From: Bacteroidia bacterium
GTDB lineage: Bacteria; Bacteroidota; Bacteroidia; Bacteroidales; Prolixibacteraceae
NCBI GenBank assembly: GCA_025358395.1
Contig: JANYJT010000028.1
Span: forward strand, 1-12,920
Reading direction: 5' to 3'
DNA length: 12,920 nucleotides
In this document: positions 7,135 through 12,920 of the stretch, piece by piece
Layout of the letters: each line of letters opens with the position of its first letter
Numbering within the stretch: position 1 is the first letter of the stretch
The notes under the pieces: model-generated
What the model saw: only the letters and a program-made list of their open reading frames with translations
Told to the model about the DNA's origin: nothing
Database searches by the model: none
Made by a program: the position numbers and the translations under genes

Positions 7135-10100
7135 TAATACTCTTTTTGCGCTGAAATGATACTCATTATCTCGCTGATCTTTTCATTATCTTTACCAGGT
7201 AAAGCATATCGAACAGCTTTACATACCTGTTTCATTTTGGCTGGCACACTATTGTCTCGCCATCCATGTTTCGCATAAGTTACAACTGCTTCGTGAACGG
7301 CTAATGCAAGTTCCTCATCTTTTTCAAGATTATCGTAAAGTGCCTGTTTCCCAAATGTATTTATGCCGGTTGGATAATTAGGTTTTGTTTTTCCTCTGAC
7401 TTCTTTTATTTTACTAATCAATTTAGCAATCATTTCTTTATACAGTATTTTGCCATCTTTTTGCTCTTGCAGAAGCTGGTTGAGAAGTTCGGATATTTTA
7501 TCAAAATATGCAGGGTTGTTTGGACGTTCATTAATAATCATTTTGCGCATATTAGCTACCAATGTTTCCGCTACAGATTTCTGATTGCTTTTTATTTCAT
7601 TGGGTAGTTTATCAATTGCACCTTCACCTTCTTTGACAATCAAATCAAGAAATGAAATGTCTTCGAGTTTGAAAATTTCCACGCTATCTTCGGCACGTAC
7701 ATAGTTGTCAATTAGCTGGCGCATGGCAGGATCGTAAAACTTCAAATCGAGCGCATCGCCGCTTTTCAGTTTTATCTCGTCTTTCAGATCGTTGTAGAAA
7801 TCGACCTGCTTTTTAATGTTGGCTGCTTCCTCTTTGTGGTAACCTGCTTGCTTCATTTCATTGGCAAGGTCAATATAGCGACGTACTAAGGCATTTACCA
7901 GCTTATATAGTTTTTCGCGTTTTTCCGCATTGGTTTCGCATTCAGCAGTTTGTTCTTCGATAGGAGTTGTTTCCTGATATACAAAGTAGCCAAAGAAACC
8001 TTCACGTGTTTGCGGATCTACGACTTCACAAAGGGTTACCACTGCCTGCAAAGCCTGTTCCAATCCTTTACGAGCCTCAACCAAACGATTGGTCAGTAAG
8101 TTTTCTACATCCTCTTTTTCGTAGCCGTCAAAAGCTTCTGAAGTATAATCCTCGATGGCGTTTTTAATAGAGCCGAATAAATCCTGATAATCAACAATGT
8201 ATCCAAAATCTTTTTCTTCAGAATCTACCCGGTTTACGCGGCAAATGGCTTGAAAAAGATTGTGATCCTGCATCGGTTTGTCGATATAGAGATAGGTTGC
8301 TGCCGGGGCATCAAATCCGGTTAGCAGTTTATCCACTACAATTAATAATTTCATTGAAGCAGGATTATGGATAAACTCATCCTTAGCCCAGGCTTCAAAC
8401 TGTTCGGGCGTTTTATCACCCATCATTCGTTTGGTTATTTCGTACTTGACTTTTTCTTCTGTGTCACCTGCACCGGTAGCCTCATCTTTTATATCTTTTG
8501 CATTGGCCTCATAACTTGTCACCACAGCGCAATGCCCTCTTAAATCGGTATCCTGAAACAACTCCCAATACCGGCAAGCCTGATAAATACTGTCGGAGAC
8601 CAGCATGGCATTGCCGTAGCCGCCAACCAACTGACGCTTGGTGTCCATATCCTGACAGATATCGGCAACAATGCGCTGCATCCTTTCTTTACTACTGAAC
8701 AGTTTCTCCATACGTGCCCAGCGGATTTTAAGCAAGGACTTGGCGACATTGGAGAGTCCGCTTGTTTTTGTTTCAAACCAATCGTCGATTTTATTCTTAT
8801 TGCCCAGATATTGTTCCACATCGCGTGCATCGTAACGGAGGTCGAGTATAACATGATCTTCTACCGCTTCATCGAACTTGTAGGAGTGAATAATGCTGCC
8901 AAATACTTCAATGGATTTCTTTTTATCTGTTTTCAGCAAAGGCGTTCCGGTAAAACCTATCATCATCACATTTTCACCCATAATGGCTTTCATCGCTTCG
9001 TGAAGCATACCTCCCTGGGTACGATGACACTCGTCTATAAAAACATAGATGTTGCCTTTGGCAGAAAAGTCTTTCGGAAGTTTTTCCTGAACTTCCAATA
9101 AGTATTGCTCAATTGATTTTGTAGCTTTTTTGTTACCCACTTCCGGCAGTTCGTTCTCCGATCTGTTTCCGAATTTATGAATCAGGGTGCTAATCAACCA
9201 GGGATTAGCTTCGTTTAGCATAGCAATAAGCGAAGCGCTCGATTTTGCTCGTTTTATATGCTCGTCCACGCCTTTAAAACCGGACTCTATTTGCTTGTCA
9301 AGTTCGTCGCGGTCGGTGATAATCACCACACGGGCATCCTGAATATTTTCGCGTATCCATTTGGCCAGCCAGATCATCATCAGGCTTTTGCCTGAACCTT
9401 GTGAGTGCCATATTATACCGCTCTCCTTGCTACGGACACGAGGCTGTGATGCATTAATTCCAAAATACTGACTGGGACGGCAGGCTTTTTTTATGCCTCC
9501 ATCGAAAACTACAAAGTCGTGAATGATTTCCAGCAGACGTTTTTTTTCAAATAGCTGCAAAGCGCTGCGATCGAGTTCATTCGCAACTTCCGGATTATGC
9601 TCCTTCCAACGCAACCAAAATTTCTCTGATGTCTGAATAACACCATAATGCAATCCTTCGGTGTCGTTACCCGCAAAAAGGAGTTGAACGGTAGTAAAGA
9701 ATTGAGGGATAAACTCATCGGTTTGGTTATCGAGGTTTTGGCGAATGCCGTGGTGTACCGACAAGGTACTGCGCTTCAATTCAATCGCTCCCAACGCGAT
9801 ACCGTTTACATAAATCACGATATCGGGGCGTTTGGTATTTCTTCCTTTTACAGTTACTTCCTCAGCTACCTGGAAATCATTGGCAAACGGATTCGCCCAA
9901 TCAATTAAATGGACATATTTTTTGTTTTCGGAAGCTTCGGCGCTCACATTTACTCCATAGCGTAGCAGGTTGTAAACAGCTTTGTTGGCATGATAAAGCC
10001 CTGCACTGATATTGCCGGCAACGCGCTTTAACTGGTTAATGGCACTATTGATTTCAGCCGAAGAATAAAGCTTACGGGCTGTCAGAAACTTTCGCAAATA

Positions 10101-10229
10101 CTCTTCTTCCACGTTGCTATTGTTCTCACGGTCAGTCCAGTCACCAAGGCAGGTGTAACCAAGCTGTTTGTCAAACAAATCCAGTAAATGCTTTTGGGTA
10201 ATGATTTCTTTTGCGCCGATTTGAAACAT
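7134..10229 (-). CDS. hsdR: Type I restriction endonuclease subunit R
   Basis: At 1031 residues the product has normal HsdR length, close to the type IC enzyme EcoR124I. The N-terminal nuclease has a PD-(D/E)xK core: D136 (RPDIVIYVNG), then E150 and K152 (AIELKRS). The superfamily 2 motor follows: Walker A HSQGSGKS (275-282), DECH Walker B (399-402), GFTGTP motif III (425-430), LLTGFDAP (about 635-642) and QAICRVNR motif VI (660-667). The helical C-terminal part (about 690-1031) should dock onto the methylase core. All catalytic motifs are present with no frameshift, so it should be active. With HsdM2HsdS it would bind unmodified sites, translocate DNA using ATP and cut at a distance. Its ATG follows a heptamer array by one base with no Shine-Dalgarno site; its stop overlaps the metallopeptidase start. 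Confidence 0.96.
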   Translation of the reverse strand: MFQIGAKEIITQKHLLDLFDKQLGYTCLGDWTDRENNSNVEEEYLRKFLTARKLYSSAEINSAINQLKRVAGNISAGLYHANKAVYNLLRYGVNVSAEASENKKYVHLIDWANPFANDFQVAEEVTVKGRNTKRPDIVIYVNGIALGAIELKRSTLSVHHGIRQNLDNQTDEFIPQFFTTVQLLFAGNDTEGLHYGVIQTSEKFWLRWKEHNPEVANELDRSALQLFEKKRLLEIIHDFVVFDGGIKKACRPSQYFGINASQPRVRSKESGIIWHSQGSGKSLMMIWLAKWIRENIQDARVVIITDRDELDKQIESGFKGVDEHIKRAKSSASLIAMLNEANPWLISTLIHKFGNRSENELPEVGNKKATKSIEQYLLEVQEKLPKDFSAKGNIYVFIDECHRTQGGMLHEAMKAIMGENVMMIGFTGTPLLKTDKKKSIEVFGSIIHSYKFDEAVEDHVILDLRYDARDVEQYLGNKNKIDDWFETKTSGLSNVAKSLLKIRWARMEKLFSSKERMQRIVADICQDMDTKRQLVGGYGNAMLVSDSIYQACRYWELFQDTDLRGHCAVVTSYEANAKDIKDEATGAGDTEEKVKYEITKRMMGDKTPEQFEAWAKDEFIHNPASMKLLIVVDKLLTGFDAPAATYLYIDKPMQDHNLFQAICRVNRVDSEEKDFGYIVDYQDLFGSIKNAIEDYTSEAFDGYEKEDVENLLTNRLVEARKGLEQALQAVVTLCEVVDPQTREGFFGYFVYQETTPIEEQTAECETNAEKREKLYKLVNALVRRYIDLANEMKQAGYHKEEAANIKKQVDFYNDLKDEIKLKSGDALDLKFYDPAMRQLIDNYVRAEDSVEIFKLEDISFLDLIVKEGEGAIDKLPNEIKSNQKSVAETLVANMRKMIINERPNNPAYFDKISELLNQLLQEQKDGKILYKEMIAKLISKIKEVRGKTKPNYPTGINTFGKQALYDNLEKDEELALAVHEAVVTYAKHGWRDNSVPAKMKQVCKAVRYALPGKDNEKISEIMSIISAQKEY

Positions 10230-10230
10230 A

Positions 10231-10286
10231 GTGATTAGTGGTTAGTGGTTAATGGTTAATGGTTAATGGTTAGTGGTTAATGGTTA
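10231..10286 (+). repeat. Heptamer array between the four-helix-bundle gene and hsdR (inverted orientation)
   Basis: Eight uninterrupted in-phase 7-bp units read on the plus strand: GTGATTA, GTGGTTA twice, ATGGTTA three times, GTGGTTA, ATGGTTA (consensus RTGGTTA). The array starts one base upstream of the hsdR ATG (10229) and overlaps the last codons and stop of the four-helix-bundle gene, encoding its end LTINH. Its orientation is opposite to the other three arrays in the locus. Confidence 0.95.
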
Positions 10287-10635
10287 GGTTTGATTTAGCG
10301 GTTTTGATGCTGCTGGTTATTAGTTTTATGATTTCTACGGCATCGGTATTTAAACTGTCGAATTGCTGGTGAGACAGGTATTCGGTCGCCTGTAAAAGCT
10401 CTAACCAGTATATCGTTTCGTTGATTTCCTTTTGGGCGATGGCTAATTTGTGGATAAAGTCGGCTTTGCTTTCGGAGTGTTCTGATTCGCGAACCATAGC
10501 GCCGACCGATGTACCGATATGTAGCAACTGTTTCGATAAAACAAATTCTTTTTTCTCTTCAACCAGATACTTATACAAGTTCACAACTCTCACCGCGAAC
10601 TTAAAACTTTTTGCTTTTAACACATCCTCTTTCAT
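10270..10635 (-). CDS. Four-helix-bundle protein, S23/IVP (23S rRNA intervening-sequence protein) family
   Basis: I chose the ATG at 10635, giving 121 residues beginning MKEDVLKAKSFKFAVRVVNL. This matches the usual family start; longer in-frame starts at 10647 (ATG) and 10653 (TTG) would only translate the flanking repeat. The signature is clear: LSKQLLHIGTSVGAMVRESE (33-52), HSESKADFIHKL (53-64) and EINETIYWLELL (70-81), in four predicted amphipathic helices. Relatives are encoded in 23S rRNA intervening sequences and are similar to Avd of diversity-generating retroelements; the basic bundle is thought to bind nucleic acid. No target or activity is established for RM-linked copies. The last residues (LTINH) and the stop are encoded by repeat units, so the natural end was probably near KTAKSN. 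It sits between heptamer arrays in inverted orientation, inside the RM operon. Confidence 0.9.
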   Translation of the reverse strand: MKEDVLKAKSFKFAVRVVNLYKYLVEEKKEFVLSKQLLHIGTSVGAMVRESEHSESKADFIHKLAIAQKEINETIYWLELLQATEYLSHQQFDSLNTDAVEIIKLITSSIKTAKSNLTINH

Positions 10636-10637
10636 AT

Positions 10638-10672
10638 CATTAACCATTAACAACTAATCACTAACCACTAAT
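10638..10672 (+). repeat. Heptamer array between the DinD-like and four-helix-bundle genes
   Basis: Five in-phase units read CATTAAC, CATTAAC, AACTAAT, CACTAAC, CACTAAT on the plus strand (consensus CAYTAAY). The array begins two bases upstream of the four-helix-bundle ATG (10635) and ends one base after the DinD-like stop (10674), so it fills the whole gap. It shares the 18-mer CTAATCACTAACCACTAA with the array at 11495-11543. Confidence 0.93.
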
Positions 10673-10673
10673 A

Positions 10674-11492
10674 TTACTTGTTTTTCAAAATACCTTTTTT
10701 TGCATTGAGCGGAGAAATTACTTTTTCACCGGTTTTTGCTTCCAGTTCCAGGCGAGCATTTCGAGCAATTTCGCCCCCTTGTTTGGCAACTTGTGAATGT
10801 TCGTCAAACGATTCTGGGTTTGTCGTTTCCGAAATCCGTTTGGTTGAAAGCTCGGCAAGCATGTTTAACACCAGTTCCGTATTGGTCATATTGTCGCGGA
10901 GGTTCTCTTTTTTAAGGCCTTTGAATTGTTTGTATTCTTTGGCGGTTTTATTTGCCCATGCTTTATAAATAATATCGGTGAGTGTAGCAAATTGAACTCC
11001 TTCCTCCAAGCCTCTCAATTTCCATTCGTCGGTAAGCTCTTTCCTTATCTCAATGCTTTTTAACCGCTGGTTGATCCAGTTATCAGAATATCCAAGCCTT
11101 TTATAATCCATCATGGCCTGTTCAATGGATAATTCGGGATCCTGCATCTGATCTAAACGCTCTTTGGCTACCTGGGCAATCCACAGTTTAAAAGGTTCAG
11201 CTTTGGGTGATGGAATGGACTGAATCAAACGGAAAAGCTGCTGAGTAGACGCAACATCAGTAAGATATTTTTTTCCATCTGCAGATGGCATTTTCAGTTG
11301 ACTACAATTTGTAGTCAACTCGCTTCCTTCTTTTTTTAGACGGTTTTTAAGTACACTCCAATACTTTCGAGGATTAGGACTATCGGTTAAAACGTCAACT
11401 ACATCTACAATGGAGAAATACCACTCTTCGGTTTCATCATCCCAAACAGTACGAACCTTTCGTTCTTCAAAAATTTTGATGCTTTCTTTCAT
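10674..11492 (-). CDS. DinD-like protein with Bro-N-type N-terminal region
   Basis: The 272-residue product is about as long as E. coli DinD (about 274). The N-terminal third (IKIFEERKVRTVWDDETEEW, FSIVDVVDVLTD, RKYWSVLKNRL, then LTDVASTQQLFRLIQSIPSP) looks like the Bro-N/antirepressor-type domain. The C-terminal half carries the DinD-type block: ATLTDIIYKAWANKTAKEYK (169-188), GLKKENLRDNMTNTELVLNM (192-211), and EHSQVAKQGGEIARNARLEL (231-250). I recall E. coli DinD as an SOS-induced protein that inhibits RecA activities. This homologue may link restriction to DNA damage, but no SOS box is visible: the upstream space is filled by a heptamer array ending two bases before the ATG. Similar genes are often seen inside Bacteroidota type I RM operons. 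Cytoplasmic; role here unknown. Confidence 0.82.
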   Translation of the reverse strand: MKESIKIFEERKVRTVWDDETEEWYFSIVDVVDVLTDSPNPRKYWSVLKNRLKKEGSELTTNCSQLKMPSADGKKYLTDVASTQQLFRLIQSIPSPKAEPFKLWIAQVAKERLDQMQDPELSIEQAMMDYKRLGYSDNWINQRLKSIEIRKELTDEWKLRGLEEGVQFATLTDIIYKAWANKTAKEYKQFKGLKKENLRDNMTNTELVLNMLAELSTKRISETTNPESFDEHSQVAKQGGEIARNARLELEAKTGEKVISPLNAKKGILKNK

Positions 11493-11494
11493 AT

Positions 11495-11543
11495 CACTGA
11501 TTATTAATCATTAACCTCTAATCACTAACCACTAACCATTAAT
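11495..11543 (+). repeat. Heptamer array between hsdS and the DinD-like gene
   Basis: Seven in-phase units read CACTGAT, TATTAAT, CATTAAC, CTCTAAT, CACTAAC, CACTAAC, CATTAAT on the plus strand (consensus CAYTAAY, some diverged). The array starts two bases before the DinD-like ATG (11492) and runs through the hsdS stop at 11532-11534, encoding the last residues ING of HsdS. Confidence 0.93.
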
Positions 11544-12716
11544 TCGTATTTTCCCCGTCAGCAACTGTTGCATCATTCCCGCCTTTATTTGCTCGTATTT
11601 ATTCCGGTCTGCTTCCAATTGACTTATTTCATTGTCCATATCGGTGAGGATTTGGGCAATGGCGGTTTGCTCGGCAAGCGTTGGCGGAAAATTAATAACA
11701 ATTGACTCAATTACTTTTGCATTAAGACTTGGTACACCTGATGCTTCATTGTAATCATACCAATCAATTTGATTGAATTTATAAAAGATAAATTTTGCAG
11801 AATATCCGTCTTTAATTTCCGAATAGAATAAAGTATCAACAGTCCAAAATGGAGTATCATAAAATTGCGGTTTATCAATTGTACCTTTTCTTCCAATTAA
11901 GACTGATTGCTTAGAGTATAATGGAATATTTGTAAAATTCATGATTCCGCCAGTTCCCAAGATTGGGTAACGCCCAGAGGAATCCTCTATGTCTTTTTGG
12001 TTTTTCCCATGTTTAATTGTAAGGGATTGTCCGATAGTTTTCTCCACCCAATCCCCACTAAAACCCGGCAACCGCTTTTTACCGGTAAGCAGTTGTTGCA
12101 TAGCTCCTTGTTTGATTTGCTGCTTTTTGGTTATTTTCTTATCGAGGGCGACAATTAATGCATCAATATCGCTAACGGCGGTGGCTACGGCGGTTTGCTC
12201 AGAAGTCTCTTTTGGTAGTGCAATAACAATATCCGATAGAGCATCTTTTGTGATATGAACAACCGCATCACCTTGTCCTTTATTAGCTTTCTGCCTTGCA
12301 ACATACGGTGCATTTAACAGAAAACCAAGTAATAAAGAATTAAAACGATTTTCTGGAGATATAATTATTATATCACCACCAGCATAAGCTTCAATATTAT
12401 CAATAAAAGCAACACATTTCCCAATTTCTTCCTTGGTTTCTCCAGAGGCAGTAAATAATAAATCTCCAGTTTTTAATTTTCTTGCATTCTTCGCTACCGA
12501 AACAGATATAAATGAATGAAAGTCTTTTATATAATCATTGTGAGTTGTATATATTTCTCCATATCTGATTGAAGGTATTTCTCCTGTTTGAGATTCAGCC
12601 CGACTGATACCACTTCCTTTAGAAAAGCTACCTAAATGCCCAACATTAAACACAACCCAATCCTCAGGAATCACACCAATATCGGTTTGTTTATATCCTT
12701 GCTTGATTTCGCTCAT
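11532..12716 (-). CDS. hsdS: Type I restriction-modification specificity subunit S
   Basis: The 394-residue product has the standard two-half HsdS layout. Target-recognition domain 1 covers about residues 7-170 and is followed by a conserved helical spacer (173-216: EQTAVATAVSDIDALIVALD, ending MQQLLTGKKRL). Domain 2 covers about 217-345 and is followed by the distal helical repeat (349-392: EQTAIAQILTDMDNEISQLE, ending MQQLLTGKIRI). Each domain should read one half of a bipartite recognition site, with the helices setting spacer length and holding two HsdM subunits. The recognition sequence cannot be read from the protein. No truncation or frameshift is seen. The last three residues (ING) and stop come from the adjacent heptamer array, suggesting that the original end was altered. 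It lies 50 bases after hsdM and before the DinD-like gene; no inverted silent hsdS copy is visible. Confidence 0.95.
   Translation of the reverse strand: MSEIKQGYKQTDIGVIPEDWVVFNVGHLGSFSKGSGISRAESQTGEIPSIRYGEIYTTHNDYIKDFHSFISVSVAKNARKLKTGDLLFTASGETKEEIGKCVAFIDNIEAYAGGDIIIISPENRFNSLLLGFLLNAPYVARQKANKGQGDAVVHITKDALSDIVIALPKETSEQTAVATAVSDIDALIVALDKKITKKQQIKQGAMQQLLTGKKRLPGFSGDWVEKTIGQSLTIKHGKNQKDIEDSSGRYPILGTGGIMNFTNIPLYSKQSVLIGRKGTIDKPQFYDTPFWTVDTLFYSEIKDGYSAKFIFYKFNQIDWYDYNEASGVPSLNAKVIESIVINFPPTLAEQTAIAQILTDMDNEISQLEADRNKYEQIKAGMMQQLLTGKIRING
11541..11672 (-). repeat. hsdS: Distal conserved repeat of hsdS
   Basis: This encodes residues 349-392. They align without gaps to residues 173-216, sharing EQTA, QIK and MQQLLTGK among other positions, exactly 176 residues apart. 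Such repeats are known sites where target-recognition domains are exchanged between hsdS genes. At the DNA level the two copies are diverged. Confidence 0.8.
12069..12200 (-). repeat. hsdS: Central conserved repeat of hsdS
   Basis: This encodes residues 173-216, the helical spacer between the two target-recognition domains and the partner of the distal repeat at 11541-11672. It contains IKQGAMQQLLTGKKRL and leads directly into the second domain (PGFSGDWVEKTIG). Confidence 0.8.
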
Positions 12717-12729
12717 AATTAATATTTAT

Positions 12730-12757
12730 CATTAACCACTAATCATTAACCATTTTA
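12730..12757 (+). repeat. Heptamer array between hsdM and hsdS
   Basis: CATTAAC, CACTAAT, CATTAAC, then a degenerate CATTTTA read in phase on the plus strand (consensus CAYTAAY). It occupies most of the 50-base gap between the hsdM stop (12767) and the hsdS start (12716) and points the same way as the arrays at 10638 and 11495. It is the shortest and most decayed of the four. Confidence 0.85.
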
Positions 12758-12766
12758 TTCATAGCA

Positions 12767-12920
12767 TTACCAGTTAAAGCCCATTGCAGCAAGATGTTGT
12801 TTTACTTTATCTTCTAATCCGCTTATCTCTTTGTCAATTTCAGGTAGCGTTTGTCCGTAGCGTTCGGCAAGGTCGGAAATGCTTGTTGTGAGCGTTTGGC
12901 TGATGCGTTGCATTTCGCCA
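12767..12920 (-). CDS. hsdM: Type I restriction-modification methyltransferase subunit M, C-terminal fragment (start outside window)
   Basis: I translated the last 50 codons on the minus strand, from the window edge to the TAA at 12769-12767: MQRISQTLTTSISDLAERYG, then QTLPEIDKEISGLEDKVKQH and LAAMGFNW. The pattern LAERY...LPE...LE.KV..HL..MGF.W is the typical C-terminal helical tail of N6-adenine type I methyltransferases, which contacts HsdS. The catalytic motifs (AdoMet site and NPPF/Y) would lie beyond the window. The position directly upstream of hsdS fits the usual hsdM-hsdS order. The window edge cuts the gene, so there is no sign that it is broken. Confidence 0.88.
   Translation of the reverse strand, partial: GEMQRISQTLTTSISDLAERYGQTLPEIDKEISGLEDKVKQHLAAMGFNW

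Noticed and set aside
8498..9908. Plus-strand open frames inside hsdR
   Set aside because: They are short shadows of the intact hsdR reading frame, without motifs or plausible starts.
10636..10653. Longer start for the four-helix-bundle gene (TTG at 10653 or ATG at 10647)
   Set aside because: The extra residues come purely from the heptamer array, and the family normally begins near MKEDVLKAKSF, so the ATG at 10635 is preferred.
10270..10672. A real 23S rRNA intervening sequence
   Set aside because: The S23-family protein and pairing flanks recall one, but no rRNA sequence lies on either side; the neighbours are protein genes.
11532..12716. Phase-variable hsdS inversion system
   Set aside because: No second hsdS copy, inverted repeat of a recognition domain or site-specific recombinase is visible in the window.
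10231..12757. CRISPR array
   Set aside because: The repeats are 7 bp, directly abutting, with no spacers and genes between the arrays; no cas genes are present.

Overview
The window looks like a chromosomal segment from a member of the Bacteroidota, probably Bacteroidales or a relative. The reasons are the moderate-to-low G+C content, A-rich leaders without Shine-Dalgarno sites, two matches to the Bacteroidota -7 promoter motif TAnnTTTG, and protein families typical of that phylum: a DUF5916 outer-membrane protein, an MG2/plug-like secreted protein, and a four-helix-bundle (S23/IVP) protein inside a restriction locus. There is no rRNA, tRNA, CRISPR array, transposase or integrase.

Left part (1-6230). 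A minus-strand NarL/LuxR-type response regulator, cut by the window edge, diverges from a tightly spaced plus-strand gene run. That run encodes two small lipoproteins, a YgiC-type ATP-grasp protein of the glutathionylspermidine-synthetase family, a DUF5916 protein that appears shortened at both ends, and a 790-residue secreted protein with an MG2-like start and a TonB-plug-like segment near its end. The second lipoprotein carries the RGGFG motif that I recall from E. coli YgiB, so the pair looks like a reduced ygiB-ygiC unit. Gaps of 6 to 15 bp suggest one envelope-related operon.

Middle (6231-6438). This is an AT-rich convergent intergenic region with two weak inverted repeats and no gene.

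Right part (6439-12920). This is a minus-strand type I restriction-modification locus. In transcription order it holds the HsdM C-terminus (cut by the window edge), HsdS with two target-recognition domains, a DinD-like protein, an S23/four-helix-bundle protein, HsdR, and a YgjP-like zinc metallopeptidase that overlaps hsdR by one base. HsdM and HsdS would methylate the recognition site, HsdR would translocate and cleave unmodified DNA, and the other three are accessory genes with uncertain roles.

The most unusual feature is in the junctions of this locus. All four intergenic gaps from hsdM to hsdR are built of in-phase 7-bp repeats (plus-strand consensus CAYTAAY, or its reverse complement RTGGTTA). 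The arrays run from the stop codon of one gene, or across it, almost to the start codon of the next. The array downstream of the four-helix-bundle gene points the opposite way from the other three, so that gene sits between inverted arrays able to pair with each other. This resembles the layout of 23S rRNA intervening sequences that encode the same protein family, but here it lies in a protein-coding operon.
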